A stretch of DNA of 49,239 nucleotides from Parcubacteria group bacterium GW2011_GWA2_40_23 (lineage in GTDB: Bacteria > Patescibacteriota > Patescibacteriia > UBA11705 > JABHMO01): assembly GCA_000996245.1 (NCBI GenBank), contig LBYP01000001.1:81197-130435 (forward strand). Reading direction: 5' to 3'. This document shows positions 8,186 through 16,978 of the stretch, one piece after another. The notes beneath the pieces were generated by a model. The model was not told where the DNA came from. It saw only the letters and a program-made list of their open reading frames with translations, and did not search any database. A program made the translations under genes and the position numbers. The first letter of the stretch is position 1, and each line of letters starts with the position of its first letter.

Positions 8186-8908
8186 TCAGCGCTTCCTCCA
8201 ATGGCCGGGCCAGAGCTTCGAGAGCAGGCCACGGCGTGGCGGGGTGGGCGTGTCGTCAGGTTTGTCGGGAGCGACGAGCGGCGCGGTCTCGTTCATGAAC
8301 CAGGCAGCGTCGTTGGTCAGCTGGTTCAGGTCTTCTGGAGGCACCTCAGTCTCTCCCTTGGCAGCCAGCTCCACGAGGTTTTCGTTCAAGAGGTTGGCAT
8401 GCATTCGGTACATCCTGAGGATCATCCAGAAGAAGACTTCCGCGTTCTCTAGGGTGTGATCGACAAAGGTGGGCTTATCTCGACGAACGGCGTCATTGAG
8501 GAAGGTGACTTCTTGATCCAGTTGCTTGGGATCGCCCCAGAACTTGGCCAGCGTCGCATCGATGTCGAACCAGGGCCAGGACTTGTTGTCCCACTCGTTG
8601 CGTTCGGCGAGGCGCAGCTTGTCGACCGTCATGCCCTTGGGGCGCAGTTCTTCCTGCACCATGGTAACGGTCGAGAGTCCTTTGAAGTGAGCGCGCAGAG
8701 GCGCAAGGGCCGCCACCAGCGCCGCCATTTCCTTTGTGGTGACGAGGTCGTTGTCCTCCAGATGCGCGAGATAGGCGTTAAGCGGGTGTATGAGCGAGGC
8801 GTCGAGCTGAGGAACATCCTCATCTCGTTGGGATTCGAGCAGCGTATCTTCCTCCGGCAACGGGCCGAAGGCATAGATCACGTTGCCTTCTCTCTTTCTG
8901 GTGTTCAA
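8186..8908 (-). CDS. GC-rich orphan protein, 240 aa
   Basis: I recognise no family. The protein is soluble, acidic and largely helical, with Leu/Ala-rich stretches, several Trp (WDNKSWPWF, KFWGD, EVFFWMILRMYRMH), and a basic C-terminus rich in Pro and Arg. Base composition is far more GC-rich (about 55-60% by eye) than its neighbours. The start is TTG at 8906-8908 with GGGAGGG a few bases upstream, a much better ribosome site than most genes here show. Upstream on the same strand are TTGACA and a TAATAA/AATAAT -10 (about 8929-8960); downstream is a strong terminator. It is thus a stand-alone cassette, probably acquired. Function unknown. Confidence 0.75.
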   Translation of the reverse strand: MNTRKREGNVIYAFGPLPEEDTLLESQRDEDVPQLDASLIHPLNAYLAHLEDNDLVTTKEMAALVAALAPLRAHFKGLSTVTMVQEELRPKGMTVDKLRLAERNEWDNKSWPWFDIDATLAKFWGDPKQLDQEVTFLNDAVRRDKPTFVDHTLENAEVFFWMILRMYRMHANLLNENLVELAAKGETEVPPEDLNQLTNDAAWFMNETAPLVAPDKPDDTPTPPRRGLLSKLWPGHWRKR

Positions 8909-8928
8909 GTGACCCTCCCTGGTGATGA

Positions 8929-8963
8929 ACTGTCTATTATTACATTTTCTATTGCTTTTGTCA
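8929..8963 (-). promoter_or_regulatory. Promoter of the GC-rich 8186-8908 gene
   Basis: Read on the minus strand, TTGACA is followed after 16-17 bases by TAATAAT, and the start codon follows about 25 bases later with a strong GGGAGGG site in between. Confidence 0.6.
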
Positions 8964-9047
8964 AGCTGAGGATAGTAGAGTGTACGGCTACTTAAATTAT
9001 CTCAAATTTTCGTGTATAATTAAAGTATAATTTTAATTAAGTATACT

Positions 9048-11129
9048 ATGCGTTTTTTTAGTATTTTTAGTTTGACTTTACTTGTCTTTCTAAGCTCTGT
9101 AACTGGTGTTTTAGCCGGTACCGACCCTTATTTTAATTCTCAATGGTACTTACAAGAAATACGTGCGACTGAAGCTTGGTCAACCAGCAAGGGGAATCCA
9201 GCTGTTATAGTTGCTGTTATTGATACGGGTGTTGATATTGATAATCCCGACATTCAACCAAATATTTGGGTAAACACAGATGAAGTTCCAGGGGATGGCG
9301 TTGATAATGATGGCAATGGTTACATCGATGATTATAATGGTTATGATTTTGTGTCCGGTGTTGGAAACCCCAGTCCCAAGTTAACGAATGGATATACATC
9401 TAGTGGCATAAGTCATGGAACTTTTTTGGCTGGTATAATTTCTGCTGTTCATGAAAATAATTTTGGCATTAAAGGTATAACAGCCAATGTTAAAATAATG
9501 CCTTTAATCGGCTTAGGTTCTAATGGGCAGGGAACTTCTTCAGCAGTTTACAAAGCAGTTGATTATGCAGTCAATAATGGAGCTCATATTATCAACTTAA
9601 GTTTTGGTGGAGATGAATATGATGTGGCTTTAAAAAATTCTATTGCCAATGCTTATAATAAAGGTGTTTTGGTTGTCGCGGCTGGTGGGAATGCTTTAAG
9701 TGGTGGAACCGGTAAAGACGCCACTAATTCTCCAGTGTACCCAATTTGTTATGATCAAGGTTCTTCGGTAAATATGATTTTGGGCGTGGTGGCTTTAACT
9801 CAAGCAGATAAAATTGCCAGTTATTCTAATTATGGGGCCGGCTGTATCGATATAGCAGCTCCGGGAGATAATATCACCAGTTTAGCTTATCAAAATGCAA
9901 ATTATGCTACGCTTCAAGATTATGTAAAAACCGGTTGGTACGGTAGTTCTTTTGCCGCAGCTATGGTTTCCGGTGCAGCCGCCTTACTTAAATCAGTTAA
10001 TACTAGTTTAATGGCTAAGGATTTAATTAAGTTAATCAAAGAAGAAAGTGCTTTGCTAATTGTTGATCCAAAATATTCAGGAAAAGTTGGTGATGGCCGA
10101 CTTGATATTCGCAAGGCCATGGACAAAGTTTTAAGTGCTTCCGGAGCTGGGGCTCCAGTTACTATTTTGCCAGGGTACCAACAAGTTACTGCACCAACAA
10201 CTTCAATATCACCAGCGCCAAGTACTGATTCATTATTTTATGTTTCTACCAAGACCAGTGGTTCTGGTCGTGTTCATGTTTATAATTCCCAATATCAAAA
10301 AGTGAAAGAGCTAGATGTTTTGGGCGGAGCAGAATTTCATGGATTAAATTTATCGGTCGCTGACGTTAATTTAGATGGTTATAAAGATATAGTGGCGAGT
10401 GCGGTTAAAGGAGATCAACCTTTTGTCCGTGTTGTTGATGAATACGGGGTTATGCTTTCAAGCTTTTTAGCATTTGAACCAAATTTTAAAGGAGGTATAA
10501 ATGCTGCGGCCGGCGATGTTGATGGTGATGGCCAAGTTGAAATTGTAGTTGTGGCTGATTCAGGACGCGAACCGGTGGTGCGTATTTTCGATAAAGCTGG
10601 AATAAAAAAAGCAGAATTCATGGCCTATAATAAAAGTTTTACCAATGGTTTAAGTTTAGTGGTTGGAGATGTTGAGGGTGACGGCCAAGCAGAAATAATT
10701 GTCGCACCACATAAGGGCTTAATGCCAAAGGTTAAAGTTTTTAATAGCAAGGGTAGCTTAGAAAAAGAAATCACTGCCTATGCCGCCAGCTTCACTGGCG
10801 GAGTTAACCTTGGTTTAGGCGACATTGATGGTAATAATATTTTAGATATTTTAACAGCTGCTGGCACGGGTGGTGGTCCACATGTCCAAGCATTTAATTC
10901 CAGCGGTACTCGTCTTGTTAGTTTTATGGCTTATAATACTAATATGACATCCGGAGTTTATGTTCGCAGTTTTGATTGGAACCGTGACGGGAAAGCTGAA
11001 ATTGTGACGGTCGCTGCTGCCCCTGGTGGTCCGCATGTTAGAATATTTAATCGCACTGGCGTCTTGATCGGTGAATTTTTCCCTTTTCCAGTTTCTTTCA
11101 CCGGTGGCGTAAGTGTGGAGGCCAGATAA
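9048..11129 (+). CDS. Secreted S8 subtilase with FG-GAP/VCBS-like repeats
   Basis: An extracellular serine protease of 693 residues. A signal peptide (residues 1-23, cut near VLAG) is followed by a subtilisin domain with D59 (VIDTG), H123 (SHGT), oxyanion N215 (AAGGN) and nucleophile S301 (GSSFAAAMVSG, where the usual Pro after AA is replaced). After a Pro/Thr-rich linker (about 365-390) come about five beta-propeller-type repeats with calcium-like loops (DVNLDGYKD, DVDGDGQVE, DVEGDGQAE, DIDGNNILD, DWNRDGKAE). An unusual Asp/Asn-rich loop, VPGDGVDNDGNGYIDD, follows the catalytic Asp, as in other subtilases of this type. There is no Shine-Dalgarno; TATAAT boxes lie at 9015 and 9026. It starts the envelope/polysaccharide block. 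Confidence 0.93.
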   Translation: MRFFSIFSLTLLVFLSSVTGVLAGTDPYFNSQWYLQEIRATEAWSTSKGNPAVIVAVIDTGVDIDNPDIQPNIWVNTDEVPGDGVDNDGNGYIDDYNGYDFVSGVGNPSPKLTNGYTSSGISHGTFLAGIISAVHENNFGIKGITANVKIMPLIGLGSNGQGTSSAVYKAVDYAVNNGAHIINLSFGGDEYDVALKNSIANAYNKGVLVVAAGGNALSGGTGKDATNSPVYPICYDQGSSVNMILGVVALTQADKIASYSNYGAGCIDIAAPGDNITSLAYQNANYATLQDYVKTGWYGSSFAAAMVSGAAALLKSVNTSLMAKDLIKLIKEESALLIVDPKYSGKVGDGRLDIRKAMDKVLSASGAGAPVTILPGYQQVTAPTTSISPAPSTDSLFYVSTKTSGSGRVHVYNSQYQKVKELDVLGGAEFHGLNLSVADVNLDGYKDIVASAVKGDQPFVRVVDEYGVMLSSFLAFEPNFKGGINAAAGDVDGDGQVEIVVVADSGREPVVRIFDKAGIKKAEFMAYNKSFTNGLSLVVGDVEGDGQAEIIVAPHKGLMPKVKVFNSKGSLEKEITAYAASFTGGVNLGLGDIDGNNILDILTAAGTGGGPHVQAFNSSGTRLVSFMAYNTNMTSGVYVRSFDWNRDGKAEIVTVAAAPGGPHVRIFNRTGVLIGEFFPFPVSFTGGVSVEAR

Positions 11130-11130
11130 A

Positions 11131-11547
11131 ATGATTAAAAGAATTCATAGTTTTATAGATCGTAAATTGGGTTTCAAGGAATTGTGCCGTTATGGTTCAG
11201 TCGGTATTATTGGCTCCTTGATTGATCTTGCTCTTTTAAATATATTAGTTCAATTCACTAAACTAGATATTTATCATTCTATTGTGGTGGCTTTTCTTTG
11301 CTCTGTTATTGTTTCATATTTTTTACATTGCAGTTGGACGTTTCGGGTAGCTCGGGGTGCAACTCGCCTTATGGTTTATGTTTTTACAGCTACCTTTAGC
11401 CTAATTCTAAATGTTGTGATAATGTATTTTTTTATGGAACATCTAAATTGGTGGTATAATTATGCCAAGCTTACGGCACTCTTAATTGTAGTTGCTTGGA
11501 ATTATTTTGTTTCTAAGGTTTTAATTTTTAAAATAAGAAATAATTAA
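11131..11547 (+). CDS. GtrA family membrane protein
   Basis: A 138-residue protein with four predicted transmembrane helices and the family opening FKELCRYGSVGIIGSLIDLALLN. GtrA-type proteins are thought to help move lipid-linked sugars across the membrane for surface polysaccharide modification. I chose ATG 11131 rather than the GTG at 11113, because GGAGG at 11117-11121 lies 9 bases before it and overlaps the end of the subtilase gene. The gene follows the protease with no gap and precedes the rhamnose genes, in keeping with a cell-surface glycan role. Confidence 0.88.
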   Translation: MIKRIHSFIDRKLGFKELCRYGSVGIIGSLIDLALLNILVQFTKLDIYHSIVVAFLCSVIVSYFLHCSWTFRVARGATRLMVYVFTATFSLILNVVIMYFFMEHLNWWYNYAKLTALLIVVAWNYFVSKVLIFKIRNN

Positions 11548-11553
11548 AATTAT

Positions 11554-12009
11554 ATGATTGATGGAGTCGCTCTTAAGCAGATGAAACGTTGGTGTGATGA
11601 CAGAGGATTCTTTTGTGAAGTTATTAAGTTTGGCGAAGAAACTTTCCATGAAGTTAAGCAAACAAGCTATACAGAAACTTTACCAGGTGTTATTAAGGCT
11701 TTTCATTGGCACAAAAAACAATGGGATGTTTGGTTTGTTTTGAAGGGTATGGCTCAAGTTGTTTTGTACGATTGCCGTGAAGAATCAAAAACAAAGGGCG
11801 AAACTCAAGTTGTTGTTTGCGGAGAAGATAATCCGGTTTTAATCAGTATTCCACCAGGAGTGGCTCATGGTTATCGCGTTTTGGGAAATTCACGTGTCGG
11901 TTTACTTTATCACACGAGCGAAGCATATGATCCGAAGGAACCAGATGAGCTTAGAATTGATTTTGATGATCCACAGATAAAATTTGATTGGAATACGAAG
12001 AATAGATAA
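11554..12009 (+). CDS. RmlC-like dTDP-4-dehydrorhamnose 3,5-epimerase (cupin)
   Basis: A 151-residue cupin. GVIKAFHWHKKQWDVWFVLKG carries the expected catalytic His region, ISIPPGVAHGYRVLG is the second cupin motif, and the end SEAYDPKEPDELRIDFDDP is like the tail of RmlC enzymes. RmlC performs the third step of dTDP-L-rhamnose synthesis, and RmlB, RmlD and RmlA are encoded just downstream, which supports the assignment. It is shorter than classical RmlC (about 180 residues), so a related sugar 3,4- or 3,5-ketoisomerase of the FdtA/WxcM group remains possible. It lies 6 bases after gtrA. Confidence 0.82.
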   Translation: MIDGVALKQMKRWCDDRGFFCEVIKFGEETFHEVKQTSYTETLPGVIKAFHWHKKQWDVWFVLKGMAQVVLYDCREESKTKGETQVVVCGEDNPVLISIPPGVAHGYRVLGNSRVGLLYHTSEAYDPKEPDELRIDFDDPQIKFDWNTKNR

Positions 12010-12118
12010 AAGCGAGATAAGCTATAAGTAAGTCTAGAATTGGCTTAGCTTGTTTATCCTGCATTTGACGTAATCGTCATAGTGCGGGGCTTACTAGCTT
12101 ATAACTTAATAGCTAAAA
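12008..12118. repeat. Degenerate AGCTTATA-type inverted repeat (family R2)
   Basis: This 110-base gap contains AAGCGAGATAAGCTATAAG at one end and CTAGCTTATAACTTAATAGC at the other, resembling the arms of the R2 copies at 26621 and 43402. It also holds GACGTAATCGTC, a perfect 12-base palindrome. No gene is visible. Confidence 0.55.
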
Positions 12119-12119
12119 T

Positions 12120-12701
12120 ATGTTTCCACAAGAACAAAATCACGAAACAACATTTGCGCCCTACGATCGTGTCGTAAAACTTTTGTTGCCGATTATTCCT
12201 AAAAAACTTAAACCAAATCATCTCACTTTTGTTCGTTTAATTTTTACACCAGTTTTGATTGTCTCGTTATTGCTCGAGCTGTATAAAGTCAGTTTGATTC
12301 TGTTTATTGTTTTGGCTTTAACTGATCTTTTTGACGGTTCAATTGCCAGACTTAGAAATCAAATTACTGAATGGGGAAAGATTTGGGATCCCATTGCCGA
12401 TAAATTGTTGATCGGATCTGTTGTTGTTTTGCTTTTATTTAAAATAAATTTGGTTTTGACAATTTTACTTTTAATGTTTGAGATTAGTTTTATTTTGGGT
12501 GGAGCATTTATGCATTTAAACCATGGAGATGTTAAAGCCAATGCTTGGGGAAAGATAAAGATGAATTTGCAGGCCTTTGGTGGTGGTTTTTTGATTTTGG
12601 GTTTTTTCTTGAATTTGGATATTTTGGCGAGTGTGGCCGAAATACTTCTTTATTGTAGTTTATTTTTTGCTTTAATGAGTATGTCTAAAAAAGGAATTTA
12701 A
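12120..12701 (+). CDS. CDP-alcohol phosphatidyltransferase family protein
   Basis: An integral membrane enzyme that joins a CDP-activated lipid to an alcohol. The full signature D-x2-DG-x2-AR-x8-G-x3-D-x3-D is present: D69, D72, G73, A76, R77, G86, D90, D94. About five to six hydrophobic helices follow the family plan, and the length (193) is normal. Members include PgsA (phosphatidylglycerophosphate synthase) and related enzymes; the substrate cannot be told from the sequence, and pgsA is only the most likely role. There is no Shine-Dalgarno. The HIT gene starts one base after its stop. Confidence 0.9.
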   Translation: MFPQEQNHETTFAPYDRVVKLLLPIIPKKLKPNHLTFVRLIFTPVLIVSLLLELYKVSLILFIVLALTDLFDGSIARLRNQITEWGKIWDPIADKLLIGSVVVLLLFKINLVLTILLLMFEISFILGGAFMHLNHGDVKANAWGKIKMNLQAFGGGFLILGFFLNLDILASVAEILLYCSLFFALMSMSKKGI

Positions 12702-12702
12702 T

Positions 12703-13101
12703 ATGAATGATTGTATTTTTTGTAATATTGTAAAAGGAGAGATTCCATCATACAAAGTTTATGAGGATGATAATTTCTTGGCTTTTCTCGATATTCGTCC
12801 ATTAAATATTGGACACACACTAGTCATTCCTAAACGACATGAACGTTGGGTTTGGGATGTGCAAAATGTGGGAGAGTATTTTGAAGTTACACGAAAAATT
12901 GTTTTAGCGCAAAAAAAAGCTTTTGAGACTGATTGGGTCGTCTCATTAATTTCGGGCGAAGAAGTTCCACATGCACATATTTGGCTTATTCCACGTTTTG
13001 AGAATGATGGTCATGGTGGATTCATTGATACTAAAAACATAAAGTCTTTAACCAAGGAAGAAATGCTCGCAGCACAGTCAAAAATTGTCGATAATTTATA
13101 A
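12703..13101 (+). CDS. HIT family protein with altered triad
   Basis: A small nucleotide-binding hydrolase of the histidine triad superfamily, 132 residues. It begins CIFCNIVKGEIPSYKVYED as in Hint-type proteins, with C4 and C7 as possible zinc ligands. The triad is H90-A-H92-I-W94: the catalytic middle His is kept, but the third His is Trp, and the usual AGQ before it reads SGEE. It probably still binds nucleotides; whether it has the usual phosphoramidase activity is uncertain. It follows the CDP-alcohol transferase by one base and is presumably co-transcribed. Confidence 0.9.
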   Translation: MNDCIFCNIVKGEIPSYKVYEDDNFLAFLDIRPLNIGHTLVIPKRHERWVWDVQNVGEYFEVTRKIVLAQKKAFETDWVVSLISGEEVPHAHIWLIPRFENDGHGGFIDTKNIKSLTKEEMLAAQSKIVDNL

Positions 13102-13181
13102 ACGTTCACTATTTGCCAAACCCAAAAAAATAAAGTAAGCTGATACGAAACAGGAGGGGATAAATAAGAATAAAAAGCTTT

Positions 13182-14195
13182 ATGAAAATGTTAGTTACTG
13201 GGGGCGCGGGCTTTATTGGCTCCAACTTTATCCACTATATCTTGAACAAATACCCAGATTATGATGTTATTAATTTTGATAAGCTTACTTACGCTGGGAA
13301 TTTAGAAAATTTAAAGGAACTAGAAGATCACCCTAATTATCATTTTGTGAAGGGTGATATTTTAAACTCTGAATTATTAGAGCACGTAGCTAAGGACGTG
13401 GACATTATTGTTCACTTTGCAGCCGAATCGCACGTTGATCGTTCGGTTTTAGATCCGTTCGCATTTATCCGAACAAATGTTTTGGGTACGCATACATTAC
13501 TTGAAGTCGCACGAAAACTGGGTAATAAACGCTTTCATCATGTTTCAACGGACGAAGTTTTTGGCTCTTTATCATTAGAAGAACCAGACAAGGCTTTCCA
13601 CGAAGAAAGTCCGTACGATCCGCGCAGTCCGTACTCATCTTCAAAAGCAGCCTCAGATCATTTGGTGCGCGCGTATTATCATACTTTTGGTTTGCCAATT
13701 ACAATTTCTAATTGTTCAAATAATTACGGGCCATATCATTTTCCAGAAAAAGTTATTCCACTTTTTATCACTAATTTAATGGAAGGGAAAAAGGTTCCGC
13801 TTTATGGTGATGGAAAAAATGTACGTGATTGGATCCATGTACTAGATCATTGTTCCGCAATTGATGTTATCATTCACAAAGGGAAGATCGGACATACATA
13901 TGTAGTTGGAGGAAACAGTGAGAAATCTAATTTTGAGTTGACTATGGCTATCCTCGAGAATATGGGTATGGGCGAAGAAATGATTGATTATGTCAAAGAC
14001 AGACCGGGTCATGATCGTCGTTATGCTATACGTCCACACAAAATAAAAGCAGAGCTTGGCTGGCAACCAACAATTGGTTTTGATGATGGTATTCGTCGCA
14101 CTATCCAGTGGTATGCCGAGCATGAAGCGTGGTGGCAGGGGGTAAAGACAGGGGATTATTTAAAATATTATGATACTTGGTATAATAAGCACTAG
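13182..14195 (+). CDS. rfbB: dTDP-glucose 4,6-dehydratase (RmlB)
   Basis: The second enzyme of dTDP-L-rhamnose synthesis, a short-chain dehydrogenase-type protein. It has the NAD-binding TGGAGFIGS (residues 6-14), the STDEVFGS segment with the Thr-Asp-Glu catalytic residues, and Y151-x3-K155 (YSSSK). Length 337 is normal. An AGGAGG at about 13152 is too far (about 24 bases) to serve the chosen ATG, though ATG 13188 in the same frame is also possible. It precedes the fused RmlD-RmlA gene, separated by a repeat-filled gap of 197 bases. Confidence 0.96.
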   Translation: MKMLVTGGAGFIGSNFIHYILNKYPDYDVINFDKLTYAGNLENLKELEDHPNYHFVKGDILNSELLEHVAKDVDIIVHFAAESHVDRSVLDPFAFIRTNVLGTHTLLEVARKLGNKRFHHVSTDEVFGSLSLEEPDKAFHEESPYDPRSPYSSSKAASDHLVRAYYHTFGLPITISNCSNNYGPYHFPEKVIPLFITNLMEGKKVPLYGDGKNVRDWIHVLDHCSAIDVIIHKGKIGHTYVVGGNSEKSNFELTMAILENMGMGEEMIDYVKDRPGHDRRYAIRPHKIKAELGWQPTIGFDDGIRRTIQWYAEHEAWWQGVKTGDYLKYYDTWYNKH

Positions 14196-14392
14196 TTGCG
14201 TTCTATGCTTTTGAGTTGTCATAGATCATGGATCATGTATCAAAAAAAATATAATGTCAAAACAGCGAATAAGCGAAGCGATAGAACCCAGCACTATAAA
14301 GTGTTCCCTTTAAATGCTGGATAAACACTTTCAACAATTTGAACAATTAAGTAATTCGTAACTTCAATATAGAAAGTTTTATTTGTAAAATT
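14196..14392. repeat. Intergenic repeat block between rfbB and rfbD-rfbA
   Basis: No gene is seen. The block holds AAGCGAAGCGATA (about 14272, also at 28407), a hairpin CCAGCA...TGCTGG (about 14289-14323) whose loop AAAGTGTT can pair with AACACTTT just downstream, TTTGAACAATTAAG, and a GTAATTCGTAAC copy of family R3 (about 14350). Confidence 0.6.
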
Positions 14393-16021
14393 ATGAAAAT
14401 ATTAATCGTCGGTAGTCAAGGCATGCTTGGTCAAGAATTAGCAAAAGTTTTTGCAAATGAAGAAATAACTCTTTGGGATAGAAATGATTTGGATATAACG
14501 GATAGAGAAATGGTTTATAGTAAAGTAGAGGCCTTGCGACCGGATGTCATTATTAACGCGGCTGCTTATAACAATGTTGACGCCTGCGAAGAAAACGCTG
14601 AGCCAGCTATGCGTATTAATGGCGATGGTCCAATATTTTTAGCACGTGCTGCGGAACAAATTGGTGCCAAGTTTATTCAATACGGATCTGATTATGTATT
14701 TGATGGAACCAAGAAAGAAGGTTATACTGAAGATGATTTACCACACCCAATTTCTAAATACGGCGAATCAAAACTCGCCACTGAAAATGTTTTCGCACAT
14801 TGCACTCGTTGCTATGTTATCAGAACTTCTCGACTCTTTGGTCGCCCAGCTCTTTCCGAAGGCGCTAAAAAAAGTTTTGTTGATGTCATGATTAAACTCG
14901 GTCGTGAAAAAGAATCGCTTGATCTAGTAGATGAAGAATGGGGTAACCCAACTTACGTGGTTGATCTAGCCAAGCAAACAAAAGTTTTGGTTGAGGGGTT
15001 TTATCCCTCTGGCATTTATCATGCCACAAATGAAGGTGCTTGCACTTGGTATGGTTTTGGACAAGAAATTTTTCGACAAACCGGAATTAACATTCGAACG
15101 AATCCAGTTCCAACAAGCAAGTTCCCACGTCCGGCGCGTCGTCCGATGTTTTCTTCTTTAATCAATACAAAGTTGCCACGTATGCGTTCTTGGCAAGATG
15201 CTTTGACTGATTATTTAACAACTATTAACGAAATAGAACAACCTCAAGTAAAATCAATTTCTATGAAAAAGGAAATGAAAGGTATTATTCTCGCAGGAGG
15301 GAAGGGGACACGTTTATATCCGCTTACAAAGATTACTAGCAAGCAACTTTTACCGGTTTACAACAAGGCCATGGTTATGTATCCGTTAGAAAGTTTGATG
15401 CGAGCAGGTATTAAGGAAATTTTAGTTATTGTGGCTCCAGAGTATGCAGGGGATTATCTCCGTTTATTAGGTTCTGGTAAAGAATGGGGTATAAAGTTAA
15501 CTTATGAAATTCAAGATGAACCTAAGGGTTTGCCAGAAGCTTTCATTATTGGTGAAAATTTTATTGGTGAAGATAATGTTACAATGATTTTGGGTGATAA
15601 TATCTTCTTTGACCACGATTTTACGGATGATATCAAGAGTTTTGAAAAAGGTGGTCGTATCTTTGCACTTGAAGTTCCAAACCCAGAACGTTTCGGTGTG
15701 GTGGAATTCGATAAAGACATGCGTGTCCTTTCCATCGAAGAAAAACCCAAGGAACCAAAGAGCAAATATGCCATTCCTGGAATGTATATTTATGATAGTC
15801 GCGTCTGCCATATTGCTAAAGGTATTAGACCAACCTGGCGCCCAGAGACAGACATTACTGAAGTGCATAAAGCATTTTTAGGTATGAACGAATTAGATGT
15901 TCGTTTAGTTAAGGGCCGTTGGTTAGATGCTGGCACGCATGAAGCTTTGCTTAAAGCATCTAATTGGATTGCTGCCAGAGAGTACCAAAGTAAATTAGGT
16001 TTTACCGAATTATTTAAGTAA
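14393..16021 (+). CDS. rfbD-rfbA: Fused RmlD-RmlA: dTDP-4-dehydrorhamnose reductase + glucose-1-phosphate thymidylyltransferase
   Basis: One open frame of 542 codons encodes two complete enzymes of the rhamnose pathway. Residues 1-285 are RmlD, with GSQGMLGQ, YGSDYVFDG and Y-x3-K (YGESK). After a short linker (PQVKSISMKKEMK, about 282-295), RmlA follows with GGKGTRLYPLT, SKQLLPVYNKAM and GDNIFF. RmlA makes dTDP-glucose (step 1) and RmlD performs the last reduction (step 4). Internal ATG codons at 15263 and 15275 could also give free RmlA, but no Shine-Dalgarno precedes them. The RmlA part is the short (about 245 residue) type. Confidence 0.94.
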   Translation: MKILIVGSQGMLGQELAKVFANEEITLWDRNDLDITDREMVYSKVEALRPDVIINAAAYNNVDACEENAEPAMRINGDGPIFLARAAEQIGAKFIQYGSDYVFDGTKKEGYTEDDLPHPISKYGESKLATENVFAHCTRCYVIRTSRLFGRPALSEGAKKSFVDVMIKLGREKESLDLVDEEWGNPTYVVDLAKQTKVLVEGFYPSGIYHATNEGACTWYGFGQEIFRQTGINIRTNPVPTSKFPRPARRPMFSSLINTKLPRMRSWQDALTDYLTTINEIEQPQVKSISMKKEMKGIILAGGKGTRLYPLTKITSKQLLPVYNKAMVMYPLESLMRAGIKEILVIVAPEYAGDYLRLLGSGKEWGIKLTYEIQDEPKGLPEAFIIGENFIGEDNVTMILGDNIFFDHDFTDDIKSFEKGGRIFALEVPNPERFGVVEFDKDMRVLSIEEKPKEPKSKYAIPGMYIYDSRVCHIAKGIRPTWRPETDITEVHKAFLGMNELDVRLVKGRWLDAGTHEALLKASNWIAAREYQSKLGFTELFK

Positions 16022-16037
16022 ACATAAAAACAAAACT

Positions 16038-16931
16038 ATGAAAGTAAATAATTTTCCTTTTGGGGAATTATTAAAAAGCTCTTGGGAGTGGACCATCAAA
16101 AATAAAATTTTGTGGATCATTGCTTTTTTTGCGGGTGGAGGTAGTTATTTTTTGAATATGTCATTTAGCCGTAAGGATTTTGAATCAATGCAAAATGTCA
16201 TCCCAAACATGCAAAAAGTTCAAGACAATGTCACCGGCTTGTGGGTTAATTCTGGTGCTATTTATTTCGTGGTAGGATTAATTTTAGTTTTCGGTTTGCT
16301 TTTTTTTCTTTTGGGTTTGGCTATGAGAGCCTCTCTTATTATGAGTAACAAGCAATTAAGTCTTAATCAAGATTGTAAGTTTTGGAATTTGGTGAAAGCT
16401 GGTTTTTCATACTTCCCTCGATTGTTGTTAATGAGTGTCCTTTGGACGATCCCTAATCTTATACTTTTGGCGCTTGCCTTGGTTAGTGTCTTTAATATCG
16501 ACTCAATAGTAATGGGGATAATATTTATCTGTACTATATTTGTTGGAGTATTATTTAATATCTATGTGGGGTTACTTAGACATAATGCTTATTGTTTTGC
16601 AATTTTAGAAAATAACACAGCTTGGAATTCAATTATGAATGCCGCTAAGTTGCTCAATAAAAATTTTTGGGTACTTGTGGTTGCGGCCTTAATTCAAATC
16701 GGGTTGGGTATTGCAATCGGTGTGGGTTTATTACTTGTTTTGATTGCTGTTGCCATTCCTTTTGTTATTTTGGGCGGACTATTAATGTTTGCCATTGGCA
16801 GTGCTGGCATCCTAGTTCCATTGTTATTTGGCTCCATTGTCGTTGTCGCTGTTTTAGCAGCTTTACGTGGCGGAACTAGCTTTTTCTTTAATGCATTTTT
16901 AACAAATGTTTATTGGGAAATAAAAAAATAG
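16038..16931 (+). CDS. Polytopic membrane protein, unknown
   Basis: A 297-residue protein with about six hydrophobic segments, including very Gly/Val/Ile-rich ones near the C-terminus (AIGVGLLLVLIAVAIPFVI). It starts with a short amphipathic stretch with several Trp (SSWEWTIKNKILWII). I cannot assign a family; the general look is that of membrane proteins of the DUF4013 or glycerophosphodiester-phosphodiesterase membrane-domain kind. It follows rfbD-rfbA by 16 bases and ends at a strong palindromic terminator, so it is probably the last gene of the polysaccharide unit. Confidence 0.75.
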   Translation: MKVNNFPFGELLKSSWEWTIKNKILWIIAFFAGGGSYFLNMSFSRKDFESMQNVIPNMQKVQDNVTGLWVNSGAIYFVVGLILVFGLLFFLLGLAMRASLIMSNKQLSLNQDCKFWNLVKAGFSYFPRLLLMSVLWTIPNLILLALALVSVFNIDSIVMGIIFICTIFVGVLFNIYVGLLRHNAYCFAILENNTAWNSIMNAAKLLNKNFWVLVVAALIQIGLGIAIGVGLLLVLIAVAIPFVILGGLLMFAIGSAGILVPLLFGSIVVVAVLAALRGGTSFFFNAFLTNVYWEIKK

Positions 16932-16936
16932 GATAA

Positions 16937-16978
16937 AAAAAACGTAGGGAACAAAAATTTTTGTTCCCTACGTTTTTT
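16937..16978. terminator. 42-base perfect palindrome, bidirectional terminator
   Basis: AAAAAACGTAGGGAACAAAAA followed by its exact reverse complement, between two convergent genes. The T-runs on both sides let it work in both directions. Its core GTAGGGAACAA is shared with the palindrome at 41388-41413. Confidence 0.9.

Noticed and set aside
8142-8995. Three plus-strand frames opposite the GC-rich gene
   Set aside because: High GC makes the opposite strand open by chance; promoter, ribosome site and terminator support only the minus-strand gene.
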